In this document: positions 51,381 through 61,055 of the stretch, piece by piece
How positions within the stretch are numbered: the stretch's first letter is position 1
Layout: each line of letters begins with the position of its first letter
Program-made: the position numbers and the translations under genes
Origin: Aquamicrobium aerolatum DSM 21857
Lineage (GTDB): Bacteria > Pseudomonadota > Alphaproteobacteria > Rhizobiales > Rhizobiaceae
NCBI RefSeq assembly: GCF_900113935.1
Contig: NZ_FORF01000001.1
Coordinates: forward strand, 1 to 64,000
DNA length: 64,000 nt
Reading direction: 5' to 3'
The notes under the pieces: model-generated
Databases searched by the model: none
Seen by the model: the letters and a program-made list of their open reading frames with translations, nothing else
Told to the model about the DNA's origin: nothing

Positions 51381-52547
51381 ATGTCAGTTACCAAAGACGC
51401 CGTCATTGAAACGCTGAAGACCATCAAGGGGCCCGATTTTGAAGGCGATCTCGTATCGCTCGGGCTGGTCTCGGATATTTTCATAGCCAACAACAAGGTT
51501 TTCTTCTCGATCACCGTGCCAGCGGATCGCGCCCAGGCGCTTGAGCCGCTGCGTGCCGCCGCCGAACGTGCGGTCAAGGCAATTCCCGGTGTCGAAGGCG
51601 CGGTCGTCGCGCTTACCGCGGAAAAGAAGGGCGGCGGCATGGAATCTGCCCCGCCGCGCCCCGCACCTGCGCCACGTCCCGCCGCTGCCGCGCGTCCGGC
51701 TGCGCCGCTTGCGCCAGCAGGTCGCCAGCAGGGCAAGGCCGGCGTTCCGGGTGTCGGTGCCATTATTGCCGTTGCGTCCGGCAAGGGCGGCGTCGGCAAG
51801 TCGACCACGGCGGTCAATCTCGCGCTTGGTCTTTCCACGCTCGGCCTCAAGGTCGGCGTGCTCGACGCCGATATTTACGGCCCGTCGATGCCGCGTCTGC
51901 TCGGCATTTCCGGTCGTCCCGAAACGGTTGACGGTAAGGTTCTCAAGCCGATGCAGAACTACGGCATCAAGGTGATGTCGATGGGCTTCCTCGTCGAAGA
52001 GGAAACGCCGATGATCTGGCGTGGACCGATGGTGATGTCGGCTTTGTCGCAGCTTCTGCGCGAAGTCGAATGGGCGCCGCTCGACGTGCTCGTGCTCGAC
52101 ATGCCGCCCGGCACCGGCGATGCCCAGCTTACCGTCGCCCAGCAGGTGCCGCTCGCCGGCGCCGTGATCGTCTCGACGCCACAGGACATGGCGCTGATCG
52201 ACGCACGCAAGGGCATCAACATGTTCAAGAAGGTCGACATCCCGCTGCTCGGCATCGTCGAGAACATGAGCTACTTCCTCGCCCCCGACACCGGCGCGCG
52301 CTACGACATTTTCGGCCATGGCGGTGCCCGCCGCGAGGCCGAGCGTCTCGGCGTGCCGTTCCTGGGCGAAGTGCCGCTGACGATGGATGTGCGCGAAAGC
52401 TCCGACGGTGGCCGCCCGGTCGTTGCCTGCGATCCCGAAGGCGCACAGGCGAAGATCTACCGCGCCATCGCCGCCAAGGTCTGGGAGCGTGTTCAGGTCG
52501 AGCAGCAGGCAGCCAAAGCCGCCGCGCCAACGATTGTGTTTGAGTAG
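51381..52547 (+). CDS. mrp: Mrp/ApbC-family Fe-S cluster carrier ATPase
   Basis: 388 residues. An N-terminal MIP18-like domain (about 1-85, MSVTKDAVIETLKTIKGPDF) and an Ala/Pro linker precede the ATPase with the deviant Walker A VASGKGGVGKSTTAVNLALG. DMPPGTGDAQLTVAQQV follows. The CxxC usually found near ENMS is absent: the sequence reads NMSYFLAPDTGARYDIFGHG. Cluster binding would then need other residues, a variant known in several alphaproteobacteria. Confidence 0.9.
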   Translation: MSVTKDAVIETLKTIKGPDFEGDLVSLGLVSDIFIANNKVFFSITVPADRAQALEPLRAAAERAVKAIPGVEGAVVALTAEKKGGGMESAPPRPAPAPRPAAAARPAAPLAPAGRQQGKAGVPGVGAIIAVASGKGGVGKSTTAVNLALGLSTLGLKVGVLDADIYGPSMPRLLGISGRPETVDGKVLKPMQNYGIKVMSMGFLVEEETPMIWRGPMVMSALSQLLREVEWAPLDVLVLDMPPGTGDAQLTVAQQVPLAGAVIVSTPQDMALIDARKGINMFKKVDIPLLGIVENMSYFLAPDTGARYDIFGHGGARREAERLGVPFLGEVPLTMDVRESSDGGRPVVACDPEGAQAKIYRAIAAKVWERVQVEQQAAKAAAPTIVFE

Positions 52548-52548
52548 A

Positions 52549-52634
52549 GGGAAGGGGAGTAGGGAGTTAGGGGAGTAGGGAAAATACCTGCTGCCTGTTC
52601 CCTTACTCCCTTTTTCCCCTATTCCCCTAACTCC
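52549..52634. repeat. G-rich/C-rich inverted repeat with quadruplex potential
   Basis: Five G runs on the plus strand (52549-52551, 52554-52557, 52562-52564, 52570-52573, 52578-52580) separated by 2-5 bases. A matching set of C runs follows at 52600-52627. The halves are imperfect reverse complements (GGAGTTAGGGGAGTAGGG and its counterpart CCCCTATTCCCCTAACTCC). It fills the gap between mrp and the hydratase gene. Confidence 0.8.
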
Positions 52635-52647
52635 GGAGGAACCCCGC

Positions 52648-53451
52648 TTGACCGAAACGCCCGTCATCTTCGAACGCCGCGACTTCTATGCTGTCATCAC
52701 GCTTAACCGCCCGGATCGCCTGAACTCGCTCAATGAAGCGATGCATCTGGCCCTGCGCGCCGCACTGGAAGAGTGCGAGGCGGATCCAGATTGCGGCGCG
52801 ATCATCCTGACGGGGGCAGGGCGGGGCTTTTGCGCCGGGCAGGATCTGGCCGGTCGCGATCCGACCTTGCAGGGCGAAAGCCCGGACCTCGGCAGCACCC
52901 TGCAGACCTATTACAACCCGCTGGTGCGCAAGCTGCGCGCCATGCCCAAGCCGGTGATCTGTGCGGTCAACGGCGTTGCAGCGGGTGCCGGGGCCAACAT
53001 CGCATTGTCCTGCGACATCGTTCTGGCCGCCCATTCGGCGAAATTCATTCAGGCCTTTTCCAAGATCGGCCTCATCCCCGATGCGGGGGGCACTTACTGG
53101 CTGACGCGTCATCTGGGTGAGGCGCGCGCCAAGGCGCTGGCGCTCACCGCCGCGCCGCTGTCGGCGGAAGATGCCGCCAATTGGGGTCTTATCTGGAAGG
53201 CGGTTGCCGATGAGCAGCTGATGGCTGAGGCCGTCGCCCTTGCCGAAGGCTTCGCCAATGGTCCGACGCGTGCGTATGGACTTACCAAGCAGGCGATTCA
53301 GGCAGCCTCGACCAATTCGCTCGAAGAGCAGCTCGACCTTGAACGCTCGCTGCAGCAGCAATGCGGCTGGTCCGACGACTACAAGGAAGGCGTGCTGGCG
53401 TTTCTGGAAAAGCGTCCTGCCGATTTTCGCGGTGCACGCAAGAAGCAGTAG
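52648..53451 (+). CDS. Enoyl-CoA hydratase/isomerase, PaaG-like
   Basis: 267 residues of the crotonase fold: VITLNRPDRLNSLNEAMHLA, oxyanion-hole part GAGRGFCAGQDLAGRD and CAVNGVAAGAGANIALSCDI. The ending CGWSDDYKEGVLAFLEKRPADF resembles the phenylacetate-pathway isomerase PaaG. No other paa genes are in view, so it could equally serve fatty-acid oxidation. It starts with TTG 52648, with GGAGGA upstream. Confidence 0.82.
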   Translation: MTETPVIFERRDFYAVITLNRPDRLNSLNEAMHLALRAALEECEADPDCGAIILTGAGRGFCAGQDLAGRDPTLQGESPDLGSTLQTYYNPLVRKLRAMPKPVICAVNGVAAGAGANIALSCDIVLAAHSAKFIQAFSKIGLIPDAGGTYWLTRHLGEARAKALALTAAPLSAEDAANWGLIWKAVADEQLMAEAVALAEGFANGPTRAYGLTKQAIQAASTNSLEEQLDLERSLQQQCGWSDDYKEGVLAFLEKRPADFRGARKKQ

Positions 53452-53495
53452 CGTAAGTTTTCACTTACCGAAACCCAGTGACGGGAAACCGCATC

Positions 53496-53906
53496 ATGAC
53501 GCGTCGCAACTCTTCTCTCGGTTTCCTTGGCCGGTTCGGGCGCTCTGCCGATCTGCGCGCCCTCGATGCCGCCTTGCGTGCTGTCGATATCCATCCGGCA
53601 ATGGTGCCGGATGGCGCAAAGCTGACCATCGTCAATCTGATGAAGGACCAGTGGCCCGATCAGGAGCCGCCGCAAAGCGCCTATCCGCCGGTGGCGCAGC
53701 TGTTCGGTTTCTGCATCGTCGGGCCGGACGAGTTCGCCCGCGCCAATGGCCCCGATGCCACGGCTGAGGCTGAACGGCGTCTCGACAGGGCACTTGAGCG
53801 CGAAGAAAGCTTCGACGCCCAGCTCGTGCTGCTGGCGCTGCATTCAAAGCTCGTCAGCCCCAAGCTGGTCGAGCTTTACGGTCTCAGCGCCTCCAGCGAG
53901 GATTGA
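53496..53906 (+). CDS. Conserved hypothetical protein
   Basis: 136 residues beginning MTRRNSSLGFLGRFGRSADL, with AALRAVDIHPAMVPDGAKLT, PVAQLFGFCIVGPDEFARAN and a helical end. No known domain is recognised; it looks soluble and helical. ATG 53496 has GGGA 9 bp upstream; a GTG at 53478 is an alternative. It follows the hydratase gene by 44 bp and may share its transcript. Confidence 0.65.
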   Translation: MTRRNSSLGFLGRFGRSADLRALDAALRAVDIHPAMVPDGAKLTIVNLMKDQWPDQEPPQSAYPPVAQLFGFCIVGPDEFARANGPDATAEAERRLDRALEREESFDAQLVLLALHSKLVSPKLVELYGLSASSED

Positions 53907-53931
53907 GAAGATCAGCCAGGCAGCGTGCTAC

Positions 53932-55425
53932 TTATGCCGCCGCGCGTCGTTGCACCGCCTGTGCCAGCTCCCGAATTCCCGGCTCGATATTGTTGAGCGT
54001 GATCGACGAGAAGCCGAGCCGCAGGAAATGGCCGTTCTGCTGCGGCTGATCGAAGAAGCGCGCGCCTTGCTCGATCAGCACGCCCCGTGCTGCCGCCGCT
54101 TGCGCGATGGCCGCGCCATTGGTGCCGCGTTGGCCGCGCAGCCAGATCGAGGTTCCGCCCGGCGTGTCGGTAATGTGCCATTCCGGCATCTGCGCCTCGA
54201 TCGCTTGCGTCAGCCGCTTGCGCCGCTCGGCAAAGGCCGTTGAAAGCCGGCGCACCAGCGCTTCATGATGGCCCAGCGACAGGAACAGCGCCACGGCGCG
54301 CTGGTTGTTGGCGGGCGGATGGCGCAGCATGAAGCGGCGCAGGGCCCGCAACTCCGCGATCAGCCCCGCCGAAGCAACGATGTAGCCAAGCCGCAGGCCC
54401 GGTGCGAGCGTCTTCGACAGCGAGCCGACATAGATCACGCGTCCCGCGCGGTCCTGTCCGCGCAGCGCCTGCTGCGGTGCGTCATCGACCAGCTGGCTGT
54501 CATAGCCATCCTCGATGATCAGCCGGTCATGCTTCTCGGCATCGTCGAGAATCTGCTGGCGACGTTCCTGCGACAGCGGCACCATCGTCGGGCAGTGGTG
54601 GTTGGGCGTGACGAACACGAAGTCGCTGTCACGCGGGATTGCCGAAGGGTCGATGCCTTCCTGGTCCACCGGCACGGGCGTCACTTCAGCGCCGGCAAGC
54701 CGGAAGATCGAGCGCGCATCGGGATAGCCGGGGTCTTCCATCGCCACCTTGGTGTCGCGTCCCATCAACAGCGTCGCCAGCATGTAGAGCGCGTGCTGCG
54801 CGCCCAGCGTCACGATGATCTCGTCCGGATTGGCGAAGATGCCGCGCCGGGGCAACAGCCGCGCCTGGATCTGTTCGATCAGCAGCGGGTCGTCGCGGTC
54901 CACCATGTCGGCGGCCCAGTTGCGGATTTCCAGCACCGCCAGCGCCATGCGGTTGCACTCGCGCCATTCGGCGGTCGGAAACAGCGACGGGTCGAACTGG
55001 CCGTAGACAAACGGGTAGGACGCCTTGATCCAGTTCTCGTGCTTGCGCGGTTCGGGCATTTCGGACGGCGCCATCTTGCGCCGCGCCTTCCAGTCGATCG
55101 TGTCCTGTTTTTCCTTGATCCCCGGCTCGCGGATGCGCCCCGGCGTTGCCAGCACTTCCGGGTTCACGAAGTGCCCGCGCCGTTCCTTGGCGACGAGAAA
55201 GCCCTGATCGACCAATTGCTGGAACGCCAGCACCACCGTCCCGCGCGCCACGCCAAGCTTCTGCGCCAGAATCCGGCACGAGGGCAGCGGCATCGAGGCC
55301 GCGATCTGCCGGTCGAGGATGGCAGCGACGATTGCCTGACGGATCTGTGCCTGAAGGGTCTGCCCGGAATCGGTCGAAATTCGAAACAGCCCGGACCAGA
55401 TAGCCGGATCGGTACGTGATGACAT
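53932..55425 (-). CDS. MocR/PdxR-type regulator (GntR plus aminotransferase domain)
   Basis: 497 residues. An N-terminal GntR winged helix (SGQTLQAQIRQAIVAAILDR, then ILAQKLGVARGTVVLAFQQL) is joined to a class I aminotransferase-like domain with PLP-binding features (LIIEDGYDSQLV, then YVGSLSKTLAPGLRLGYIVA with the Schiff-base lysine). Such proteins regulate PLP, GABA or taurine genes. ATG 55425 has GGGGAG upstream. TGGTCCAAT and GTACCAAT near 55490-55535 may be operator half-sites. Confidence 0.88.
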   Translation of the reverse strand: MSSRTDPAIWSGLFRISTDSGQTLQAQIRQAIVAAILDRQIAASMPLPSCRILAQKLGVARGTVVLAFQQLVDQGFLVAKERRGHFVNPEVLATPGRIREPGIKEKQDTIDWKARRKMAPSEMPEPRKHENWIKASYPFVYGQFDPSLFPTAEWRECNRMALAVLEIRNWAADMVDRDDPLLIEQIQARLLPRRGIFANPDEIIVTLGAQHALYMLATLLMGRDTKVAMEDPGYPDARSIFRLAGAEVTPVPVDQEGIDPSAIPRDSDFVFVTPNHHCPTMVPLSQERRQQILDDAEKHDRLIIEDGYDSQLVDDAPQQALRGQDRAGRVIYVGSLSKTLAPGLRLGYIVASAGLIAELRALRRFMLRHPPANNQRAVALFLSLGHHEALVRRLSTAFAERRKRLTQAIEAQMPEWHITDTPGGTSIWLRGQRGTNGAAIAQAAAARGVLIEQGARFFDQPQQNGHFLRLGFSSITLNNIEPGIRELAQAVQRRAAA

Positions 55426-55662
55426 GCAATGCTCCCCAACTGCACCGGATCCACTGGGCTGCGGTTCTGGCTCAACGCATTGAAGACTGGTCCAATGATT
55501 TGCACCAGTGAAATAAATTGATCGTACCAATGCGCATCACTGATACGTGCGATTTGCGCCAGAACCGTGCCTTGGCCGTCTGTTTTGACAATTGTCGCTT
55601 GAACCCTGACGCTCTCGGGGCATATGAGTTGCGGCACCTTCTGCTGGTTTGCGGAGATTGAT

Positions 55663-57306
55663 ATGGGCACCAAGAATTTCGACGCAGCTCTTGCCGCGCT
55701 CAAGGCTCACCGGGAACAGCAGGGTGATTTCGACCTGCGCGCGGCGTTCGCTGCCAATGGCAATCGTTTCGAGGCGTTTTCTGCCCGGCAGGACGACCTG
55801 CTGTTCGATTTCTCCAAATGCGCTCTGACCAGCGAAACGCTGACGCTGTTGCACACGCTTGCCATCGCGGCAGGTGTGGAAACGCGTCGCGCCGCGATGT
55901 TTTCCGGCGGCAGGATCAACAACACCGAGGACCGTGCGGTGCTGCATGTCGCCTTGCGCGCGCAGCAAGGTGAGCGCGTGATGCTCGACGGCCATGATGT
56001 CGCCGAAGACGTGCACGCCGTGCTTGCGGCGATGGCGGACTTTGCCGAAGGCATCCGCAGCGGCGATCTGACCGGCGCCACCGGCAAGCCGATCACTGAT
56101 GTCGTCAATATCGGCATCGGCGGCTCCGATCTCGGCCCGGCGATGGCGACGCTCGCTCTGGCGCCCTATCATGACGGGCCGCGCACGCATTTTGTCTCCA
56201 ATATCGACGGCGCGCATATCGCCGACACGCTGAAGGGTCTTAGCGCCGAGACCACCCTGTTCATCATCGCGTCCAAGACCTTCACTACCATCGAGACGAT
56301 GACCAATGCTGCCACCGCGCGGCGCTGGGTCGCCGAGAGGCTTGGCGAGGAAGCTGTCGGCCATCACTTTGCCGCCGTTTCCACTGCGCTCGACAAGGTC
56401 GCCGCCTTCGGCATCGCTTCTGATCGCGTCTTCGGTTTCTGGGATTGGGTCGGCGGGCGCTATTCGGTGTGGTCGGCTGTTGGCCTGCCGGTCATGATCG
56501 CCGTCGGCGCGGACAATTTCCGTCAGTTCCTGGCCGGTGGCCACGCCATGGACCGGCATTTTTCCGACACGCCAGCCGCCCGCAACGTGCCGCTGCTGAT
56601 GGGGTTGGTCGGCTATTGGAACCGCGTCGTGTGCGGCTATCCGACCCGCGCGGTGATCCCGTACGATCAGCGCCTTGCGCGCTTGCCGGCCTATCTGCAG
56701 CAGCTCGACATGGAGTCCAACGGCAAGGGCGTCACAATTGATGGCGCGCCGGTGGCAACGCCGACCGGGCCGGTGGTGTGGGGCGAGCCGGGCACCAACG
56801 GCCAGCACGCCTTCTTCCAGCTTCTCCATCAGGGCACCGACATTGTGCCGGTCGAGTTTCTCGTCGCCGCCAACGGCCACGAGGCGGATTTGCGCTTCCA
56901 TCACGAATTGCTGCTCGCCAATTGTTTCGCGCAATCGGAAGCGCTGATGAAGGGGCGCACGCTCTATGAGGCGCGCGCGCAGATGCTGGCGAGGGGCATG
57001 TCTGCCGATGAGGCCGAACGCCTCGCACCGCACCGTGCGTTCCCCGGCAATCGTCCGTCGGTCACGCTGCTCTACCGGATGCTCGATCCCTATACGCTGG
57101 GGCGCTTGATCGCCCTTTACGAACATCGCGTCTTCGTTGAGGCGCAGCTATACGGCATCAATGCCTTCGACCAATGGGGCGTCGAACTGGGCAAGGAACT
57201 CGCCACCGGCCTCTTGCCTGTCGTGGAAGGCAGAGAGAATGCCGCAAACCGCGATGCCTCCACCGCAGGCCTCGTGGCACATATGCACGAACTTCGCGAA
57301 GGATAA
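55663..57306 (+). CDS. pgi: Glucose-6-phosphate isomerase
   Basis: 547 residues, normal length. It interconverts glucose-6-phosphate and fructose-6-phosphate. Signatures: [37 protein letters not shown], the box [39 protein letters not shown] and [20 protein letters not shown]. Start ATG 55663. The HAD gene starts 5 bp after the stop. Confidence 0.97.
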   Translation: MGTKNFDAALAALKAHREQQGDFDLRAAFAANGNRFEAFSARQDDLLFDFSKCALTSETLTLLHTLAIAAGVETRRAAMFSGGRINNTEDRAVLHVALRAQQGERVMLDGHDVAEDVHAVLAAMADFAEGIRSGDLTGATGKPITDVVNIGIGGSDLGPAMATLALAPYHDGPRTHFVSNIDGAHIADTLKGLSAETTLFIIASKTFTTIETMTNAATARRWVAERLGEEAVGHHFAAVSTALDKVAAFGIASDRVFGFWDWVGGRYSVWSAVGLPVMIAVGADNFRQFLAGGHAMDRHFSDTPAARNVPLLMGLVGYWNRVVCGYPTRAVIPYDQRLARLPAYLQQLDMESNGKGVTIDGAPVATPTGPVVWGEPGTNGQHAFFQLLHQGTDIVPVEFLVAANGHEADLRFHHELLLANCFAQSEALMKGRTLYEARAQMLARGMSADEAERLAPHRAFPGNRPSVTLLYRMLDPYTLGRLIALYEHRVFVEAQLYGINAFDQWGVELGKELATGLLPVVEGRENAANRDASTAGLVAHMHELREG

Positions 57307-57310
57307 TCTG

Positions 57311-58018
57311 TTGGCCGAAATCAAGGGCATTCTGTTCGACAAGGATGGCACGCTTGTCGACTTTCATGCGACGTGGTTCGCTGCCGGCGACACCCTCGCC
57401 ATGCGCGCAGCCGAAGGCAATCGCGAGCGCGCCAATTTATTGATGGAGCAGGCGGGGTTCGATTTCGAAACCCATCGCTATCTGCCCGATTCCGTGTTTG
57501 CCGCAGGCACCAACGCTGACATTGTCGAGTTGTGGTATCCCGAGCTCGACCTTGCGGCGCGAAACCTCATTCTCGCCGATTTCAACAGTTTCACCTCGTC
57601 GCAGGATGCGGCAACGCCGGTGCCGCTGGCAGGCTGCCGCGACACGCTTACGACGCTGCACGCGCGCGGCCTCAAGCTTGGCATCGCCACCAACGATTCC
57701 ACCAGCGGGGCGGAGCGGACGTTGCTCGCCCTCGGCGTGGCGCAGATGTTCGAGGCGGCCTATGGCTATGACGCGGTCGCCAATCCGAAACCCGCGCCCG
57801 ACACCGTCTATGCGTTCTGCGACCTGACCGGCCTCAAGCCGTCGCAACTCGCCATGGTCGGCGACAATCGTCACGATCTGGAAATGGCAAAGGCCGGCGG
57901 CGTCGGCCTTGCGGTTGCGGTCCTGTCCGGCACCGGCACCCGAGAATCGCTCACCCCGCTCGCCGACATCGTGCTCGACTCGATCAGCGATCTTCCGGCC
58001 TATCTGGCCGGGGCTTGA
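57311..58018 (+). CDS. HAD-superfamily hydrolase, phosphoglycolate-phosphatase-like
   Basis: 235 residues: motif I FDKDGTLVDFHATWFA with the nucleophilic aspartate, motif II GIATNDSTSGAERT, motif III lysine in ANPKPAPDTVYAFC and motif IV MVGDNRHDLEMAKAGGVG. It dephosphorylates a small organic phosphate, identity unknown. TTG 57311 is chosen because homology starts at AEIKGILFDKDG; the open frame upstream overlaps pgi. Confidence 0.88.
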   Translation: MAEIKGILFDKDGTLVDFHATWFAAGDTLAMRAAEGNRERANLLMEQAGFDFETHRYLPDSVFAAGTNADIVELWYPELDLAARNLILADFNSFTSSQDAATPVPLAGCRDTLTTLHARGLKLGIATNDSTSGAERTLLALGVAQMFEAAYGYDAVANPKPAPDTVYAFCDLTGLKPSQLAMVGDNRHDLEMAKAGGVGLAVAVLSGTGTRESLTPLADIVLDSISDLPAYLAGA

Positions 58019-58031
58019 AACTGGCGTCATG

Positions 58032-58060
58032 AAAAAGCCCGCGCGAAGCGGGCCTTTTAA
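58032..58060. terminator. Bidirectional terminator between HAD and acyl-CoA ligase genes
   Basis: AAAAAGCCCGC, short loop GCGAA, GCGGGCCTTTTAA: a strong GC stem with A and T tracts on either side. It suits both the plus-strand HAD gene and the minus-strand ligase gene that converge here. Confidence 0.85.
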
Positions 58061-58074
58061 GTTGTCTCGTCGGA

Positions 58075-60336
58075 TCAGCGCAGCTCGCGCCGCAGGATCT
58101 TGCCGACATTGGTTTTCGGCAGCTCGTTGCGGAATTCGACATGGCGCGGGCGCTTGTAGCCGGTCAGGTTGTCGCGGCAATAGTCGAGAATGTCCTTCTC
58201 GGTCAGCGCCATGTCCTTGCGCACCACGAACACCTTCGGCACTTCGCCCGACTTCTCGTCCGGCACGCCGACAGCTGCCACTTCCAGAATGCCCGGATGC
58301 ATCGCCAGCACGTCCTCGATCTCGTTCGGATAAACGTTGAAGCCGGAGACGAGGATCATGTCCTTCTTGCGGTCGACGATCTTCACATAGCCCTTCTCGT
58401 CCATGAAGCCCATGTCGCCAGACTTGAAGTAGCCGTCTTCGGTCATCACCTTGGCGGTCTCGTCGGGGCGGTTCCAGTAGCCGGCCATCACCTGCGGGCC
58501 GCGGATGAGGATTTCACCGACATCACCCAGCGGCAGATCGTTGCCATCGTCGTCGCGGATCGCGACATCGGTGGACGGGATCGGCAGGCCGATGGTGCCG
58601 GAGAAGGATTCCGCGCTGAACAGGTTGGCGGTCGCCACCGGCGATGTTTCCGACAGGCCGTAGCCTTCCGAGATCATGTTGCCGGTCAGCTTGTGCCAGC
58701 GTTCGGCAACCGCGCGCTGCACCGCCATGCCGCCGCCAAAGGTCAGCATCAGCGGCTTGAAGTCGAGCTTCTGGAAGTCCTCATTGTTCAAAAGTGCATT
58801 GAACAGCGTGTTGAGGCCGGGGAAAACGTTGATCGGATGCTTCTGCAGATCCTTCACGAAGGCCGGAATATCGCGCGGATTGGCGATCAGCACGTTCTCC
58901 GCGCCTTGCTTCATGCCCATGAACGCGTTCACGGTCAGCGCGTAGATATGATAGAGCGGCAGCGGGCACACGAAGACGAGGCGCGTCGGGCGCTGGCGCT
59001 TGGTGAAGGCGGTTTCGAGCCATGCCTGGTTCTGGCTGGTATTGGCCAGGATGTTGCGATGGGTCAGCGTCGCGCCCTTGGAAACGCCCGTCGTTCCGCC
59101 GGTATATTGCAGGAAAGCCACGTCCTCCTGGCCGATATCGACCTTCTTGAACGTTCTTGAGCGGCCGTCCTTCAGCATGTCCTTGAAGCTGATATGGCCC
59201 GGCAGGTTCCAGTTCGGCACCATCTTCTTGACGCGACGCACCACCAGATTGACGACATGGCCCTTCAGCCCGAGCATGTCGCCCATGGCGGCCACGACGA
59301 CGTGCCTGACCGGCGTGTTCTTGATGACGGTTTGCAGCGTGGTGGCGAAATTCTCCAGAATGAAGATCGCCTCCGCGCCGGAATCCTTCAGCTGGTGCTC
59401 CAGTTCGCGCGGCGTATAGAGCGGGTTGACGTTCACCACGGTGTAGCCGGCGCGCAAAACCGACATCAGCACCACCGGATATTGCAGCACGTTCGGCATC
59501 ATGATCGCGACGCGCGCACCCTTCTGCAGGCCTTTCGACTGCAGCCAGGCCGCAACATGCAGCGAGGCTTCATCGAGCTGTGTGAAGGTCAGGCTCTTGC
59601 CCATCGAGGTGAAGGCGGGACGGGTCGAATATTTCGCACAGGCCTTGGTCAGCATCTCGGCCAGCGAATTGTCCTCGATCGGTCCGATCTCTGGTTTCAC
59701 GACGCTTGGATAGCTGGAGAGCCAGGGTTTGGCAGCGTAAGGCGAGGCAGGAGTAGCAGTCACGGTTTCAGGCGCTTTCACGGCAGCTTTGGTCTTGGAG
59801 CTGTCAGTCGTTGGTGTTTTAGCCGCAGTTTTCGCCGCAGTTCTTGCTGGCTTGTCGGCTGTTGCTGCCTTGGCGGCGGGTTTGGCTGACGCCTTGTCGG
59901 CGGCGGGTTTCGAGGCGGTCTTGGCTGGAGCCTTTGGAGCAGCGGCAGCTTTGGTCGTGGCTTTCGCGGCCGGCGCGCTCTTGGCTGCAGCCGGCTTGGC
60001 GGTTTCTGCCTTCGGCGCGGCAGCGGCCTTTGTGGGAGCAGGCTTCGCCGGGGTGGCCTTTGCGCTGGCCTTCGCCACCGGTTTTGCCGCGGTCTTCGGC
60101 GCGCTCGCCTTTGCCGTCGCCGCTGCGGCCTTGGCAGGCGTCGCCTTTGGCTTTGGCGTGGTCTTTGTCTTGGCGGCGCTGTCCGCGCTTTTTGCTGCCG
60201 AGGCCTTCGAGGTGGCGGCCTTCGGGGTGGCGGCTGGTTTTGCCGCAGCCTTGCTGGCGGTCTTCACCGCTTCCGGCTTGGTGGTCGCTGGTGCGTCGGT
60301 CTTCGTCGAAGCTGCTTTTGCCGGTGTTTTCGCCAC
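58075..60336 (-). CDS. Long-chain acyl-CoA ligase with histone-H1-like N-terminal tail
   Basis: About 753 residues. Residues 1 to about 190 are almost only Ala, Lys, Pro, Thr and Ser (for example AKTPAKAASTKTDAPATTKP), like bacterial histone H1 tails. The rest is a full FadD-type adenylating enzyme: phosphate loop YTGGTTGVSKGATLTHRNIL, GYGLSETSPVATANLF, SGDMGFMDEKGYVKIVDRKK and the catalytic lysine near the end (LPKTNVGKILRREL). It starts with GTG 60336 after AGGAGG. Confidence 0.9.
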   Translation of the reverse strand: MAKTPAKAASTKTDAPATTKPEAVKTASKAAAKPAATPKAATSKASAAKSADSAAKTKTTPKPKATPAKAAAATAKASAPKTAAKPVAKASAKATPAKPAPTKAAAAPKAETAKPAAAKSAPAAKATTKAAAAPKAPAKTASKPAADKASAKPAAKAATADKPARTAAKTAAKTPTTDSSKTKAAVKAPETVTATPASPYAAKPWLSSYPSVVKPEIGPIEDNSLAEMLTKACAKYSTRPAFTSMGKSLTFTQLDEASLHVAAWLQSKGLQKGARVAIMMPNVLQYPVVLMSVLRAGYTVVNVNPLYTPRELEHQLKDSGAEAIFILENFATTLQTVIKNTPVRHVVVAAMGDMLGLKGHVVNLVVRRVKKMVPNWNLPGHISFKDMLKDGRSRTFKKVDIGQEDVAFLQYTGGTTGVSKGATLTHRNILANTSQNQAWLETAFTKRQRPTRLVFVCPLPLYHIYALTVNAFMGMKQGAENVLIANPRDIPAFVKDLQKHPINVFPGLNTLFNALLNNEDFQKLDFKPLMLTFGGGMAVQRAVAERWHKLTGNMISEGYGLSETSPVATANLFSAESFSGTIGLPIPSTDVAIRDDDGNDLPLGDVGEILIRGPQVMAGYWNRPDETAKVMTEDGYFKSGDMGFMDEKGYVKIVDRKKDMILVSGFNVYPNEIEDVLAMHPGILEVAAVGVPDEKSGEVPKVFVVRKDMALTEKDILDYCRDNLTGYKRPRHVEFRNELPKTNVGKILRRELR

Positions 60337-60492
60337 TTTGGTTTCCTCCTGAGTTGGGGGGTCTGCGGCGCGCCTGTCCGGCACGTCTCTTGCGTCTTCA
60401 AAGTCTGTCTGGCTCTGAAGACCGCCCCGCCTTATCTCGTCAACTATGGCGACAATTTCGAGCGGTGCAAGTCTTCAGCAGGCAGGATTGCG

Positions 60493-61044
60493 CTATTGGC
60501 CGTATCCTGGGTGGCTTTCCAGAAGTTCGACTTCCGCTGCGGTGCTTTCGCGGCCCAGCGCCTTGTTCCGGTGCGGGAAGCGACCGTATTTGGCGACCAT
60601 GTCACGATGCTCGATGGCGAATTTCAGGCCGTTCTCGTTGCCGAGGCTACGGAACAGGTCGACGCATCTTTCCTGGTCCGCCATCACCTCGGAGTGCATG
60701 AGCGGCATGTACATGAACTGCTTTTCGGTGTCCGACAGCTGCCGGTCGAATTCCCGGTCGAGCGCGCGACGGGAAAGTCCGAGCGCCATGTCGTCGGTGC
60801 CGAACGCCGCCGGCGAGCCGCGATAGATGTTGCGCGGGAACTGGTCGAACAGGATGATCGCGGCCAGCGCCGTGCGAGCATCTTCCACGCTGTCGACGCG
60901 GAAGTTGCTGCGCATGTCCTGATAGAGCGGTTTGAAGCGCGTCTTGATCGTCTCGTCGAGCGTCTTGTCGCCGCCAAACCAGTCCTGTGCGGTCAGTTCC
61001 TTGAACCAGAAGTCCAAAACTTCATCGACCCATTTTTCGCTCAT
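60493..61044 (-). CDS. DUF924 family protein
   Basis: 183 residues with the DUF924 pattern DEVLDFWFKELTAQDWFGGD, ALAAIILFDQFPRNIYRGSP and MYMPLMHSEVMADQERCVDL; a TPR-like all-helical cytosolic protein of unknown role. AAGGAG precedes ATG 61044. It lies 11 bp after the ABC ATPase gene and may be the last gene of that transcript. Confidence 0.88.
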   Translation of the reverse strand: MSEKWVDEVLDFWFKELTAQDWFGGDKTLDETIKTRFKPLYQDMRSNFRVDSVEDARTALAAIILFDQFPRNIYRGSPAAFGTDDMALGLSRRALDREFDRQLSDTEKQFMYMPLMHSEVMADQERCVDLFRSLGNENGLKFAIEHRDMVAKYGRFPHRNKALGRESTAAEVELLESHPGYGQ

Positions 61045-61055
61045 CGCGAACTCCT

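Noticed and set aside
59789..60352. Hydrophobic, Ala/Val/Phe-rich plus-strand open frame that looks like a membrane protein
   Set aside because: It is the reverse complement of the Ala/Lys-rich tail of the acyl-CoA ligase; Lys and Ala codons read backwards give Phe, Leu, Ala and Gly. The ligase frame has the start signal and domain continuity.
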